DNA of 33,413 nucleotides from JAVZGQ01 sp039000685 (GCA_039000685.1 JAWBNW010000003.1:1-33413); one strand, 5' to 3'; positions 22,877 to 32,494 are shown, numbered from the stretch's first letter. Notes: generated by a model not told the origin, from the sequence alone. Translations and numbers: made by a program.

Positions 22877-23470
22877 TTATAAACCTTTTCTATCCAGTTC
22901 ATTGTGGCAGATTATTATGACATGGGACGCAAGGTAAGTCAGCTTCCCAACAGAAATCCTTTCAGCACCAATTCTGTCCAAAAATCTTTCAGTGTTTTTT
23001 GGCAAGCCTTTGTGGTCTCCTAAGACAAAGCAAACATTTCTCTCGAATTCAAATTCTCTTATGTCTCTTCCTTCAGGATGAAGATAGATAAGCTGAGTTT
23101 CCTTAGCCTTTTCTCTCACAAGCTCCTCAAAACTTCTCTTACTAATTTTTATTCCATCACCAACTCTTCTCTCTTCATTTTTCTCCAAATTTAATCCCAG
23201 CTTCACAGCTTTGTTTATCCAAGCTCCTATATTTCTTTCATCTGGAGTAACGCGTTTTAAGTCTTCTCCAAAGAAACTTATAAGCTTTGGTGGTTTGGTA
23301 GGGCCTTCTAAAACAGCGTGAAAACAAACATCTTTTCTTATAGCTTCTGAAATGAAAAAAGCATTGGAGATGCAGCGACAAACCAAATCAATTCTTCCAG
23401 AGCCGGCTAAATCATTCAAATTGAAAGGCGTGGTGAAGGCTTTGGATGCTTTGAGAATAAACTCCCTCAT
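22877..23470 (-). CDS. trmY: tRNA (pseudouridine54-N1)-methyltransferase TrmY
   Basis: 197 residues, SPOUT-class SAM-dependent methyltransferase that converts Psi54 of archaeal tRNAs to m1Psi54. Family features are MREFILKASKAFTTPFNLND, GRIDLVCRCISNAFFISEAI, the LEGPTKPPKLI loop and the knot motif CFVLGDHKGLP. ATG 23470 overlaps the SRP54 stop by 4 bp (ATGA), so it is the second gene of the SRP54 operon. Its substrate Psi54 comes from Pus10, encoded about 2 kb downstream in the same run of genes. Confidence 0.93.
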   Translation of the reverse strand: MREFILKASKAFTTPFNLNDLAGSGRIDLVCRCISNAFFISEAIRKDVCFHAVLEGPTKPPKLISFFGEDLKRVTPDERNIGAWINKAVKLGLNLEKNEERRVGDGIKISKRSFEELVREKAKETQLIYLHPEGRDIREFEFERNVCFVLGDHKGLPKNTERFLDRIGAERISVGKLTYLASHVIIICHNELDRKGL

Positions 23471-24789
23471 AGCCTGAGCCCAAATTGTTTCATCAGCTTT
23501 CCCAAAGCCCCTCTCTCAAGGCCAGCCTTACCACCGAGCATTTTCATGAGCTTCTTCATCTGTTCGTATTGTTGCAAAAGCTCTCTAACTTCACTTTCTT
23601 GTCTTCCGCTCCCCTTAGCAATTCTCCTTATTCTAGAAGCATTTATTATTTCTGGATTTTCCCTTTCTTCTTTTGTCATGGATTGGATTATATGCTTGTA
23701 GTGTTTCATCTTCTCTTCTTGTTTTTCCAAAACATCTTCAGGAACTTTCATCCCCAAGCCGGGAATCATACTAACAACTTTACCAAGAGGACCCATCTTG
23801 CCCATAGCTTCTATCTGTTCCATAAAATCTTGCAAAGTGAATTTTCCTTCAACAATTTTCTCAACTTTCTCGGGCTTTATCTCGGCTTCTTTAGCTTTTT
23901 CGAGCAAAGTTTGCAAGTCACCCAGACCTAACAAACGAGAAACAAACCTCTGAGGATCATAAACTTCAAAATCTTCTACATGCTCACCAGTACCCAAAAA
24001 TTTGACTTTTGCTTTTGTCGCCGAGCAAGCTGCTAGAGCACCACCAGCCTTAGCAGTCCCATCCATTTTGGTTATGAAAACCCCTGTTATCCCAACAAGC
24101 TTGTGGAATTCTTCAGATTGCTTCTTTGCAACTTTTCCTAAATCGGCAGGTATTGTTAACAAAACTTCGTCCGGCTTTATAATTTCTCCCAATTTTTTAA
24201 GCTCATCAGCAAGCTCTTTGTCCAAAGCATTTCTTCCAGCAGTGTCAAAAATTATCACATCATATTTTTCAAATTTCTTCATCCCTTCTAAAGCAGTTTC
24301 ATAAGGATTTTTATTAGGGTGAATATAAACAGGAACTTTTATTTGATCACCAAGCTGCTTCAATTGCTCGGGTGCAGCTGGCCTGTGATAATCTAAAGCA
24401 ACCAAAGCTGGCCTAAGGCCTTGTTTCTGGAAATAGCGTGCAAGTTTTGCTATTGAAGTTGTTTTACCCGAGCCGTATAAGCCAACAAACATTATCTTTT
24501 TCTTTCCTACCAAGCTGACAGACTTTTCACCAAGCAGCTTAACAAGCTCATCGTAAATTGTTTTCAAAACATGCTCACGCAAAGTCAAGCCAGCAGGAAT
24601 TTTCTCTTCCAAGCATTTTTTTCTTATGTTTTTAATTAGCTCTTCGGTGAGCTCAATGCTAACATCGGCTTGCAATAAAGTTATTTTTAAATCTTGTAGC
24701 AATTCTTCTACTGCTTTCTTATCTATAGATGTAGAAGAAACCAAATTTTTTATAATGTTGGCCAAACCTTTACTTAAACTTTCAAACAT
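23467..24789 (-). CDS. srp54: Signal recognition particle GTPase SRP54
   Basis: About 440 residues. SRP54 binds 7S RNA and signal peptides and targets ribosomes to the membrane receptor FtsY. The N domain (MFESLSKGLANIIKNLV) is followed by the G domain with G1 GLYGSGKTTSIAKLA, DTAGRN, TKMDGTAKAGGA and LGTGEHVEDFEV. The Met-rich M domain contains MGPLGKVVSMIPGLG and the RNA-binding SRIRRIAKGSGR. The M-domain tail is normal. ATG 24789 is about 24 bp below TTTAAATA; ATG 24795 is possible. It diverges from the gene at 24840. Confidence 0.96.
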   Translation of the reverse strand: MFESLSKGLANIIKNLVSSTSIDKKAVEELLQDLKITLLQADVSIELTEELIKNIRKKCLEEKIPAGLTLREHVLKTIYDELVKLLGEKSVSLVGKKKIMFVGLYGSGKTTSIAKLARYFQKQGLRPALVALDYHRPAAPEQLKQLGDQIKVPVYIHPNKNPYETALEGMKKFEKYDVIIFDTAGRNALDKELADELKKLGEIIKPDEVLLTIPADLGKVAKKQSEEFHKLVGITGVFITKMDGTAKAGGALAACSATKAKVKFLGTGEHVEDFEVYDPQRFVSRLLGLGDLQTLLEKAKEAEIKPEKVEKIVEGKFTLQDFMEQIEAMGKMGPLGKVVSMIPGLGMKVPEDVLEKQEEKMKHYKHIIQSMTKEERENPEIINASRIRRIAKGSGRQESEVRELLQQYEQMKKLMKMLGGKAGLERGALGKLMKQFGLRL

Positions 24790-24839
24790 AATCATAATTT
24801 GGAGTATATTATTTAAAGTTTAATTTGGAGAGAATTTTT

Positions 24840-25505
24840 ATGGAATTAGAAAAATCAATTTTAAAATTAATCGATCACGGAGCAATGAACTTGGTAGAGT
24901 TAATATCAGATTTAAATGGAGAAGATCCATTTGTGGTAGGAAATTATATATTGATAAGATTGGGAAAAAGGGCACATGTGGAGGAGTGGTTAGACACACT
25001 TTATAAGGGAAAAATTAAAGAAAACATTTTTAAAAAATATTTAGAAATAACAAAACTAACTCTTGGAATGAAGAAAATGGGGGCTCTAGAAATTGCAAGT
25101 TTTAATGAACACCCAGAATTATCTCCCCACACAACATTCTTGTATAAAGATTATGAACAATTACTTGAAAGATTGAAAGAAGAAAACAAAAGAAAAAAGG
25201 CAATTAGTGAAAGCGTGGTGAATATCGCAAGAAGATTTGTCGATGAAATAAAGAATAGGTGTGAAATAAAAGAGAGTTTTATAAGAGGCTCTTTCTCCAA
25301 TTCTAAACCATTCATTTATTATGGAGATGAAAACAAGTTGAAAGCACTCTCAGACATAGATATAGACATTCGAATCGACCCAATAGGAAAAAATCCTTTA
25401 ACAAGAGACATAGAAAGAAAAATTTTTTCTCAGTATGAAGTTGTTATAAATCCTGTATTCAACAAAAAAGAAGAACTGCCCCCATATTTTATCAGGATAT
25501 CTTAA
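24840..25505 (+). CDS. Possible nucleotidyltransferase-fold protein
   Basis: 221 residues. The N-terminal half is helical (LILKLIDHGA-like start, then GEDPFVVGNYILIRLGKRAH). The C-terminal half has SFIRGSFSNSKPF followed by LKALSDIDIDIRIDP, which resembles the G-S and D-x-D metal-binding pattern of the nucleotidyltransferase superfamily. If real, the acidic pair would be in SDIDIDI. The substrate and role are unknown. ATG 24840 has TTTAAAG about 30 bp upstream; a TTG at 24825 is less likely. It diverges from srp54 and overlaps nothing, ending immediately before the convergent ftsY stop. Its codons are AT-richer than the flanking informational genes. Confidence 0.6.
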   Translation: MELEKSILKLIDHGAMNLVELISDLNGEDPFVVGNYILIRLGKRAHVEEWLDTLYKGKIKENIFKKYLEITKLTLGMKKMGALEIASFNEHPELSPHTTFLYKDYEQLLERLKEENKRKKAISESVVNIARRFVDEIKNRCEIKESFIRGSFSNSKPFIYYGDENKLKALSDIDIDIRIDPIGKNPLTRDIERKIFSQYEVVINPVFNKKEELPPYFIRIS

Positions 25506-26492
25506 TCATTCGATTATTCTTTCGACAAATTTTTCTGGGGTGAAAATCTCAATTTCTTTATATTCTTGTCCACAGCTCAAAAACAATATCGGTTTTTTAA
25601 GCTCATGAGTAACGGATAAAACTGCTCCCCCCTTTTCATTCACATCAACTTTTGTGAAAATCACTGCATCAATTCCAACTTCATTGAAAAGTCTTGCTTG
25701 TATCACAGCATCATTTCCTGTCAAAGAATCCACAACCAAAACTTTCAAATCAGGCTTAGCAACTTTTACAATTTTGTTCATCTGCTCCATTAAATTTTTA
25801 TTGGTATGAGCTCTGCCGGCGGTATCGATCAAAACAAAATCTATACCATTGGCTTTAGCATGAGCAATTGCATCAAATGCAACAGCAGCAGGATCTGCCC
25901 CATACTTATGCTTAATTACCCTTATTCCAAGCTTCTTAGCATGTTCTTCAAGTTGCTCAATAGAAGCAGCTCTGAAAGTGTCAGAAGCTGCGAACACACA
26001 ACTATAGCCGCCATCAACAAGCCATTTACCAAGCTTTGCTAGTGAGCTTGTTTTTCCACTGCCATTAAAACCCAAAAATAAAATCACAAAAGGCTTTTTG
26101 TTTTCAACCATTTTCTTTAGGTCAATTTCTGGTATAGAGAGAATATCAAGCAAGCTTTGTCTCAAAGCTTCAACAACAACTTCTTTTTCTTTGCCTCTTT
26201 TTATAGGCTTTCCAACAAGACTTTTCTTCAAATCTTCTTTTATTTTCTCAGCAACTTCATAGGCTACATCAGCTTCTATCAAATCTGTTGCAAGTTCATT
26301 TAAGATTGGTTCAACATCCTCTTCACTCAACTGTTTTTCTGCAATGGCTTTAACAACTTTTTCTTTAATCTTTTTGAAAATTTTTTCAGGCTTTTTTTCT
26401 TCAACTTCTTTCGGCTTTTCTTCCTTTTTTTCAATTTTTTCAGAAATAGACTTTATAGCTTTTTTCAGTTTATTCTTCAAAATTTCAAACAT
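25506..26492 (-). CDS. ftsY: SRP receptor GTPase FtsY
   Basis: 328 residues. FtsY docks SRP54-ribosome complexes at the membrane. A Lys/Glu-rich acidic-basic N-terminus (residues 1-60) precedes the NG domain, with G1 GFNGSGKTSSLAKLG near 139, the FAASDTFRAASIEQLE insertion box, DTAGRAHTN, TKVDVNEKGGA and LSCGQEYKEIEIF. It starts directly after the prefoldin alpha stop, the usual archaeal pfdA-ftsY order. Its partner SRP54 is encoded about 0.7 kb away. Confidence 0.95.
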   Translation of the reverse strand: MFEILKNKLKKAIKSISEKIEKKEEKPKEVEEKKPEKIFKKIKEKVVKAIAEKQLSEEDVEPILNELATDLIEADVAYEVAEKIKEDLKKSLVGKPIKRGKEKEVVVEALRQSLLDILSIPEIDLKKMVENKKPFVILFLGFNGSGKTSSLAKLGKWLVDGGYSCVFAASDTFRAASIEQLEEHAKKLGIRVIKHKYGADPAAVAFDAIAHAKANGIDFVLIDTAGRAHTNKNLMEQMNKIVKVAKPDLKVLVVDSLTGNDAVIQARLFNEVGIDAVIFTKVDVNEKGGAVLSVTHELKKPILFLSCGQEYKEIEIFTPEKFVERIIE

Positions 26493-26909
26493 TCAACCAG
26501 CCTTTCTTTCTTCCATCATTTTCCTTATTTCTTCTCCCAATTCTTTCAGTCCAGAAGAAAACTGGTTTATAGCAGCTTCTATGTTTGCTATTGATTGTGA
26601 AAGCTCTTCTTTCCTCTTTTGCAAGATTTGTTTTCCCTCTTCTAAGCTTTTTTCGATTGCAACATTTGCTCCAACCTCAACTATTATTTTATCCTTTTCA
26701 ACTATTTTGCAAGGAATGTATGTTTGCGAGCCAAGTGAGAAAAGAACATCATCACCTTTATTCTTCAACTCTTCTATCCCATTTATACTTTCTTCTATTT
26801 CCATCAAACTCTTGATCAAAGCCTCTCTCTGCTTGAGCAGGCTTTCTATCTTAGCCTCTATTAGTCTATGAATCATTATCTTTTCTTGCAATTCTCTTTC
26901 ATCATCCAT
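26493..26909 (-). CDS. pfdA: Prefoldin subunit alpha
   Basis: 138 residues. Prefoldin captures unfolded proteins in the cytoplasm. The pattern is coiled coil, beta hairpins, coiled coil: REAL-type helix with IESLLKQREALIKSLMEIEE, then DDVLFSLGSQTYIPCKIVEK and VEVGANVAIEKSLEE, then a second long helix. Length is normal. The stop adjoins the ftsY start. The 41-bp gap upstream separates it from the divergent secreted-protein gene. Confidence 0.9.
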   Translation of the reverse strand: MDDERELQEKIMIHRLIEAKIESLLKQREALIKSLMEIEESINGIEELKNKGDDVLFSLGSQTYIPCKIVEKDKIIVEVGANVAIEKSLEEGKQILQKRKEELSQSIANIEAAINQFSSGLKELGEEIRKMMEERKAG

Positions 26910-26950
26910 AACATCACAATTTAATTTGAGCTATTGACTTAATAAATAAT

Positions 26951-27427
26951 ATGAAGATAAAACTGTTAATCTTTTCATTACTTTTCATGTTTTTATTGTT
27001 TGCTCTTTCCATGGCTTCAAATCCTGGCACTGTAACGATTGCCCTAAATGCAACAAAAGTTTGGTGGAATGATAGCGTGAAAGCAAGTGGAATTGCCAAA
27101 TATTCAAACGGAACAGGAATAAGCGGTACTGTTAATTTAACTGTTGATGGCATTAGCCATTCTTGTCCTTCCACGGATGTTAATGGCAATTGGAATTGTA
27201 CATTCAACGCTCCACTAAAAATTGGTTCCTTTCTTGTAACAGTCACGGTCACGAATGCCACAGACCACCAATTCCAGAATTCCACTTTTTTGTCAGTTTC
27301 TCCTCACTATGGTAAAACACCCATAGGCTCAATCACAAGAGTTGTTTATGAATTACCTGTGTTGATTCAAGACTTGAATGGTGAAATAAAGACTGTCTTA
27401 GCAAGGATAATTGTTTGGAAAGGCTAA
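26951..27427 (+). CDS. Secreted Ig-like protein
   Basis: 158 residues. A signal peptide (MKIKLLIFSLLFMFLLFALS, cleavage near AMASNPG) is followed by a beta-sandwich resembling bacterial Ig-like repeats: KVWWNDSVKASGIAKYSNGT, GTVNLTVDGISHSCPSTDVN and GSFLVTVTVTNATDHQF. Two cysteines (SCPS, WNCT) could form a disulfide. Many N-x-S/T sites suggest N-glycosylation. The C-terminal block RVVYELPVLIQDLNGEIKTV is distinctive. It is probably at the cell surface; the partner is unknown. Confidence 0.72.
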   Translation: MKIKLLIFSLLFMFLLFALSMASNPGTVTIALNATKVWWNDSVKASGIAKYSNGTGISGTVNLTVDGISHSCPSTDVNGNWNCTFNAPLKIGSFLVTVTVTNATDHQFQNSTFLSVSPHYGKTPIGSITRVVYELPVLIQDLNGEIKTVLARIIVWKG

Positions 27428-27487
27428 TTTTTACTTGCTTAGTAAGTTCAAAATTTATATTAAAGCTTTTTCTTCAACTTCTAAAAC

Positions 27488-28216
27488 ATGCCGATAATAA
27501 CAGTTTTCACTTTTGAAAATTTGCCAAATGTTAGAGAAGTAATTAAGATTTTGGACAAGAAGAGAAATGGAAGCAATTGGCTCACAGCAAAAGAAAGCAA
27601 GTATAGCAAAGGAGAAGTTTTCTTGCAGTATTGGTACTATGAAGATGTGGAAACAGCTTTAAAACAAGCTATGAGTGAAGAGGATGTTTATGAAATAGTC
27701 TCTTTTTTAAAAAATAATGGAAAGCAAAAAGTTTTGAAAAGAACTTATTGCTTCATAAACCTTTTGTTCAAGACTTTAGAAATTTACCGAGGTCCAGATC
27801 AAAAAACTCAAGAAATAGTTTCTTTTCTTGAAAGCTTATTAAATGTTAAATTCAAACCAATAACCCTCAACTCAAAACAACTTCAAGAAATTTATTTAAA
27901 TCACGCAACAGAACTTAAACAAGCTATGTTCAAACATGTTGATGGTTTGGTTTACGAAATTCTTAAAGCAGATTCTCTGGAAAAGAATGAGAAATATGTA
28001 GAATGTTTACAAAAATATCCAGAAAATTTGAGGGTGATATCTTTCAGGCCAAGAATAAAGTTCTTAAATGAGAACAATCGCTATCAGGTCACGATAAATG
28101 GAGATAAGGGGACGATAAGGCTTTCAAGCAATGAAGCTTTTAGGTGGAGACCTAGATTTGAAATAAGACAATTGATTTTTATCTTAGCCAATAGATCAGA
28201 CTTAATATTTCCTTAA
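27488..28216 (+). CDS. Unknown 242-residue protein
   Basis: No recognised family. The protein starts MPIITVFTFENLPNVREVIK and has a mixed alpha/beta N-terminal part. A helical middle follows (TELKQAMFKHVDGLVYEILK). The C-terminus, RYQVTINGDKGTIRLSSNEA, looks beta-rich and ends in FEIRQLIFILANRSDLIFP. No signal or membrane segment is evident. It lies on the plus strand between the secreted Ig-like protein (60 bp gap) and the glycosyltransferase (26 bp gap). Confidence 0.65.
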   Translation: MPIITVFTFENLPNVREVIKILDKKRNGSNWLTAKESKYSKGEVFLQYWYYEDVETALKQAMSEEDVYEIVSFLKNNGKQKVLKRTYCFINLLFKTLEIYRGPDQKTQEIVSFLESLLNVKFKPITLNSKQLQEIYLNHATELKQAMFKHVDGLVYEILKADSLEKNEKYVECLQKYPENLRVISFRPRIKFLNENNRYQVTINGDKGTIRLSSNEAFRWRPRFEIRQLIFILANRSDLIFP

Positions 28217-28242
28217 ATATTTTTAAAAAATATGATATTTGT

Positions 28243-28953
28243 ATGACTAACACTCCCATCTCCATAATAATACCAGTCTATAATGAAGAAAAAGTTCTAG
28301 AAAAAAATTCAGAAAAAATAATAGAATACATGGAAAGAAGACACAAAAGATATGAAATAATTTTATGTGACAATGGTTCAACAGATTCAACATATGAAAA
28401 AGGAAAAAATCTTTCAAAAAAATTCAAGAGAATTAAATTTATTCAAATAGGAAAAAGAGGTGTAGGTCTAGCTTTAAAAGAGATGATAAGAAAATCTAAA
28501 TTTGAAAATATAATTTTTTTACCTATTGATATGTCATTTGATTTAAAATTCATCAAAGATGCACTTCCATTGTTAAAAAAATATGACCTGGTGATAGGCT
28601 CAAAATCTTTCAAAAAAAGTATTGTCAGAAGACCCATCACAAGAAAAATATTTTCGCTCTTCTTCAACTCTCTTGTTAACATTTTCTTTGGTTTAGGAAT
28701 TAGTGATACACAATCTGTTAAGGCTTTCAGAAAATCTAAAATTAAAAAATTGTCAGAAGAAATAGAATCCGAGGATCTTTTCTTTGATGTGGAACTTCTC
28801 ATAAAATCTAAAAAAGCTGGATTAAAGATTATAGAAATTCCAGTAATTTGCAACGATATGAGAAAGACACACTATAATATTTTAATTGACTCGGCTAGAG
28901 CATTCTTCAAATTGTTAGATTTCTGGTTTAAGACAAAGTTCATGCAGTATTAA
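28243..28953 (+). CDS. Family 2 glycosyltransferase (DPM1-like)
   Basis: 236 residues of the GT-A fold. ISIIIPVYNEEKVLEKN at the N-terminus and ILCDNGSTDSTYEKG form the nucleotide-sugar site. FLPIDMSFDLKFIKDAL occupies the DxD region, with an unusual DMS. SDTQSVKAFRKSKIKKL and FFDVELLIKSKKAGLKIIEI match the dolichyl-phosphate or polyprenyl-phosphate sugar transferases. There is no C-terminal membrane domain. It probably makes a lipid-linked sugar donor for the GT-C-like membrane proteins encoded next to it, with which it converges (14-bp overlap). Confidence 0.85.
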   Translation: MTNTPISIIIPVYNEEKVLEKNSEKIIEYMERRHKRYEIILCDNGSTDSTYEKGKNLSKKFKRIKFIQIGKRGVGLALKEMIRKSKFENIIFLPIDMSFDLKFIKDALPLLKKYDLVIGSKSFKKSIVRRPITRKIFSLFFNSLVNIFFGLGISDTQSVKAFRKSKIKKLSEEIESEDLFFDVELLIKSKKAGLKIIEIPVICNDMRKTHYNILIDSARAFFKLLDFWFKTKFMQY

Positions 28954-30339
28954 GTACAATTGGCAACAAGTGAAAAAGAGATACAAAAAGAGCCAGAATT
29001 GTGATGTAGGGATAATATTCTTTATTTAAATTTGAGGATAAATTGTAAGATGTGAAAACACTCATTGCTAATATGGCTGGACTAAAAAGATTATAGTCTA
29101 GCTTGGCACCAAAATCAGGATTCCATAGTACTATGAATACGAATCCTAGCAAACAACAGATCAAGAAAAACAGACTCAATTTATCCTTTTTAAGGTCTCC
29201 CCAATTATCAATGAGAAGGGCTACCCATAAAATACTTCCTACAGGAAACATGAAGAGCAAGAGGTTTAGCTTATCCATTAAATGTTGTGATGAAAAAAAT
29301 GTGTAATTTTCATAAACAGTATTTATATTGAATAAGGGAACGAACATCGTACCATCACCACCACCAAAAGCATCACCATAAATTGGTCCATAGGTCTTGT
29401 TTTGGTTTGGTAGATATGCAAAGAACCAAAAAAATAATAAAAGGCAAGATAAGACCTAAAACAATCTTCAAGGATTCTTTTGAAAAAAGAGATCCAAAGA
29501 ACTTAACAATAGGGTGTTTAAGATATTTATTGGATTTCAATACCGGTAGAAAGAATAATGAAGGAGCTAGGATTATTGTTGATAAATGTAGTAAAGAAGC
29601 TATAGAAAAAAATAGAGCGGGTAAGATGATATCACACCTGTTTCTCAAGTAAAGCGTTGAGAATAAAAAATAGAGTAGAATTCCGGCCAGTTGTTGAGAA
29701 TGAACATCATGATCACCAAAAAATAGGAATACAATACCTTGTGTCATTATAAAAGCGAAAAAAAATCAACTTTTTGATGTTTTCTTTATACAAATTATCT
29801 GAAAGCACAAATAAGAAAAAGACAAAGATAAAACCAGAAATATTCGATACAAAAGCTATGAATGACCAGGAGTTCATAAAACCCTTAAACAAATTAAAAA
29901 GAAGATAATTGAAAAAAGTGGAAAGTGGATTACTATTTATGAACATGAGATCCTTCTCAAGCATCATCTCAAAAACCCCGGTAGCCCCGATTGGTTTCTT
30001 TGTTTGAAATTTAAAGAATACGATAAAAAACAAAGTTGAAATGATTAAGAATAAAACAAATTTAGACAATAATTTTTTGGGAAATTTTATTTTTTTAAGT
30101 TGATTGAAAACAAATGTATTAACTTTTGGTACAGCGAGGAAAAGTATCAAAACAAAGAAAAATAATCTTAATTGAAAATTTTCAAATTGGTATGATTGAA
30201 TTGACCACAGATCAATATCGCTAAAAAATGTCTTTAAATCTACTATAAAGTGATTTGTAATTATTGGGAAAATATTAAGCATAGAAAATAGGATAATGTA
30301 TGCGGCAACAAAATCTACAACTATACTAGATTTTTTCAT
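28940..30339 (-). pseudogene. Polytopic membrane protein (GT-C-like), two frameshifts
   Basis: Three consecutive minus-strand segments read as one membrane protein of about 465 residues: 30339-29713, 29747-29373 and about 29400-28940. The first break is at a run of eight A (29758-29765): one base fewer would join ENIKKLIFF to AFIMTQGIVFLFFGDHDVHS. The second is near 29390-29400: shifting one base joins STKPKQD to TYGPIYGDAFGGGDGTMFVP. Each part has several membrane helices. It overlaps the start region of the upstream 708-residue gene by 14 bp and may share its glycosylation role. The breaks may be sequencing errors, especially the first. Confidence 0.65.
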
Positions 30340-32452
30340 GTAAACCCCTCAAAATAATAAATATCAAACAAAAAATTCCAATTAAGCTCAAGAAAGCTCC
30401 AACAATATCTGCTATGGTATTTCCATAATAAAGTTTCACTCGATTTTCTTTTGGAAATACCATCATTAGGTTTGGTGAGATCAAATAAATTTTTTCTGCT
30501 CCAATTACCTTCCAATTTGGAAAATATGGAACTTTAATTATAAGCGGCTTTCCGATACAATTTGTTTCAATTACTACTTCTTCCTCTTTCAAGTTATCAG
30601 TAATATTACAATCTTGTTCAATAACTTTTGATTCTTTCATCGCTTCATACATATTCCTAAAAACCAATTTATCTCCCGGAACCTTTATAGATTTATTTAA
30701 AACAACTATTCTGAAATAACCAAAATCAATTTTATCTGGATTGGAAACGAACACCAAAGGAATATTTATAGAATCAGAGCTAAACCACTCGTAAGATAAA
30801 GATTTCCAATCATCTGTTAAAACAAGAACTGGTTCATTTTTGGATAGCTCAACATACTTTGAATCTTCATTCAATAAATAAAATTCAAACCCATGAACAC
30901 TCTTAAGAAATCTGTAATTTCTACTCTTTTTTATCTCCTCTTTTACTTTCTCAGATGAAACTAAATAATATTTTACATTGAATAATCTAAGATGCTCTTC
31001 CCCAGAAGTTAAATTAAAATCAGGATATTTGATGGGAAATCCTGGCCACCATGTAGTTTCTGCAATTTCTTTCTGTATATAATAATAGAATGGGAATGTA
31101 AGCGAGGATTCTAGCAGCAGCCCTTCCATGACGCTCTTGTTTGTGAAAACAGGCGACACTTCAAAAACTCTTGGAGAGCCATATTTATCATAAACAGCAG
31201 AATATTCAATTATAATTCTTCCAGACTCATTCAGCTTTTTGATCTCATCCAAAACATTTTTGAATTCACTCCAAGTCGATTTTCCTTCGAGCCCCTCATA
31301 ATTCCATTTTATCCAAGATGGTATGTATGAAACATTTTTTATTAACCAAATTAAAACAATCAAAAGTACTATTAGTGGTATAAATTTTTTGAACTTTAAT
31401 GAAATTTTTTCTAAACCATCGGCTGCTAAAAGGAGTGGAAAGAAATACAAGAATGGCGCAAATCTTATGTAGAGCAAATTTAAGAATTTATTGGCAAAAA
31501 AGAACAAAAGAAAGGCAATAACAATTGTAAAACAAATGTAAAAAATTTTCATATCTTTATTCTTTATACCAATTAACATAGACAACAATGCCAAAAGATA
31601 GAAAACTGTGTAATGTTTTACGAACGCTACATTGATATCAACTTGACTCAACAATTCCTTTGGGGCAGCCGAATAATTGTATTTTAAAATAAAAGGCAAT
31701 AACCAAAAAGCCACTAAAAGAAATGATAAACCTCCAACACCAATCAAATATCTTAAACCCCCCAATTTTTTGGTTAAGATGAAGAAAGAGGATGCTAAAA
31801 ACATTAAGATAGAAGTATACGCATGAGTCAAGACGATTAAAGTTAAGACAAATACATTTAAAATAAAATATTTCTTAGTTTTAACCCCCCTGTAAAGAAG
31901 ACCAAAAAACAAGACCATTAAAGAAAAACTTATACTGTAAGAAATTTCTCCCGCAAGAGTGCTTGGTATGTTTCCTCCATAATAAGAATTCGTCTCAAGA
32001 AAAAGAAACATGAGGCTGAATACAGCTGCTATTACAGGCGTTGGGAATTTAAATTCTATCAATTTCATTGACCAATAAGTTGTGAATGGTAATAGAAAGA
32101 TTCCAAGGACACTTATTAGCTTGAATGAAATTTCGAGAGGTATCAAATAACTTAATATAGACATAGCTAAGTATGGTAATACAAAATAGAACTGAAACAT
32201 TGGTAAACCGCCGAGCCAATGAGGATACCATCCAATTAATTTTCCATGTGGTATGAGATAATTTTTAAGATAGTGTGAGAGTGTAAAGTGGGAGACCATG
32301 TCCCCACCAGAAACTGATGTTTTCAAAAGCAAAAGTTCTGGTTTGAAGTAATAAAGAAGAAAAAAGAATATGGAAATAAGCAAAGAAATATCGATAATTC
32401 TTTCAGAATTATTCTTGAAAAATTTTCTATCTATCTTTCTAACCATTTTCAT
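30326..32452 (-). CDS. Large polytopic membrane protein, GT-C/PTPS-related type
   Basis: 708 residues. An N-terminal half of about 10-12 membrane helices includes an early extracytoplasmic SVSGGDMVSHFTLSHYLKNY, placed like the catalytic acidic loop of GT-C glycosyltransferases, and WYPHWLGGLPMFQFYF. A soluble domain follows from about residue 380 to 670, rich in beta strands (IIIEYSAVYDKYGSPRVFEV, FNVKYYLVSSEKVKEE, VPYFPNWKVIGAEK). One last helix (GAFLSLIGIFCLIFIIL) ends the protein. The layout fits the archaeal 6-pyruvoyl-tetrahydropterin synthase-related membrane family. It probably acts in surface glycan assembly with the adjacent family 2 transferase. Confidence 0.75.
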   Translation of the reverse strand: MKMVRKIDRKFFKNNSERIIDISLLISIFFFLLYYFKPELLLLKTSVSGGDMVSHFTLSHYLKNYLIPHGKLIGWYPHWLGGLPMFQFYFVLPYLAMSILSYLIPLEISFKLISVLGIFLLPFTTYWSMKLIEFKFPTPVIAAVFSLMFLFLETNSYYGGNIPSTLAGEISYSISFSLMVLFFGLLYRGVKTKKYFILNVFVLTLIVLTHAYTSILMFLASSFFILTKKLGGLRYLIGVGGLSFLLVAFWLLPFILKYNYSAAPKELLSQVDINVAFVKHYTVFYLLALLSMLIGIKNKDMKIFYICFTIVIAFLLFFFANKFLNLLYIRFAPFLYFFPLLLAADGLEKISLKFKKFIPLIVLLIVLIWLIKNVSYIPSWIKWNYEGLEGKSTWSEFKNVLDEIKKLNESGRIIIEYSAVYDKYGSPRVFEVSPVFTNKSVMEGLLLESSLTFPFYYYIQKEIAETTWWPGFPIKYPDFNLTSGEEHLRLFNVKYYLVSSEKVKEEIKKSRNYRFLKSVHGFEFYLLNEDSKYVELSKNEPVLVLTDDWKSLSYEWFSSDSINIPLVFVSNPDKIDFGYFRIVVLNKSIKVPGDKLVFRNMYEAMKESKVIEQDCNITDNLKEEEVVIETNCIGKPLIIKVPYFPNWKVIGAEKIYLISPNLMMVFPKENRVKLYYGNTIADIVGAFLSLIGIFCLIFIILRGLHEKI

Positions 32453-32494
32453 TGAATATTTTTTATTATTTTAAAACTAAGTATTTCAGATTAA

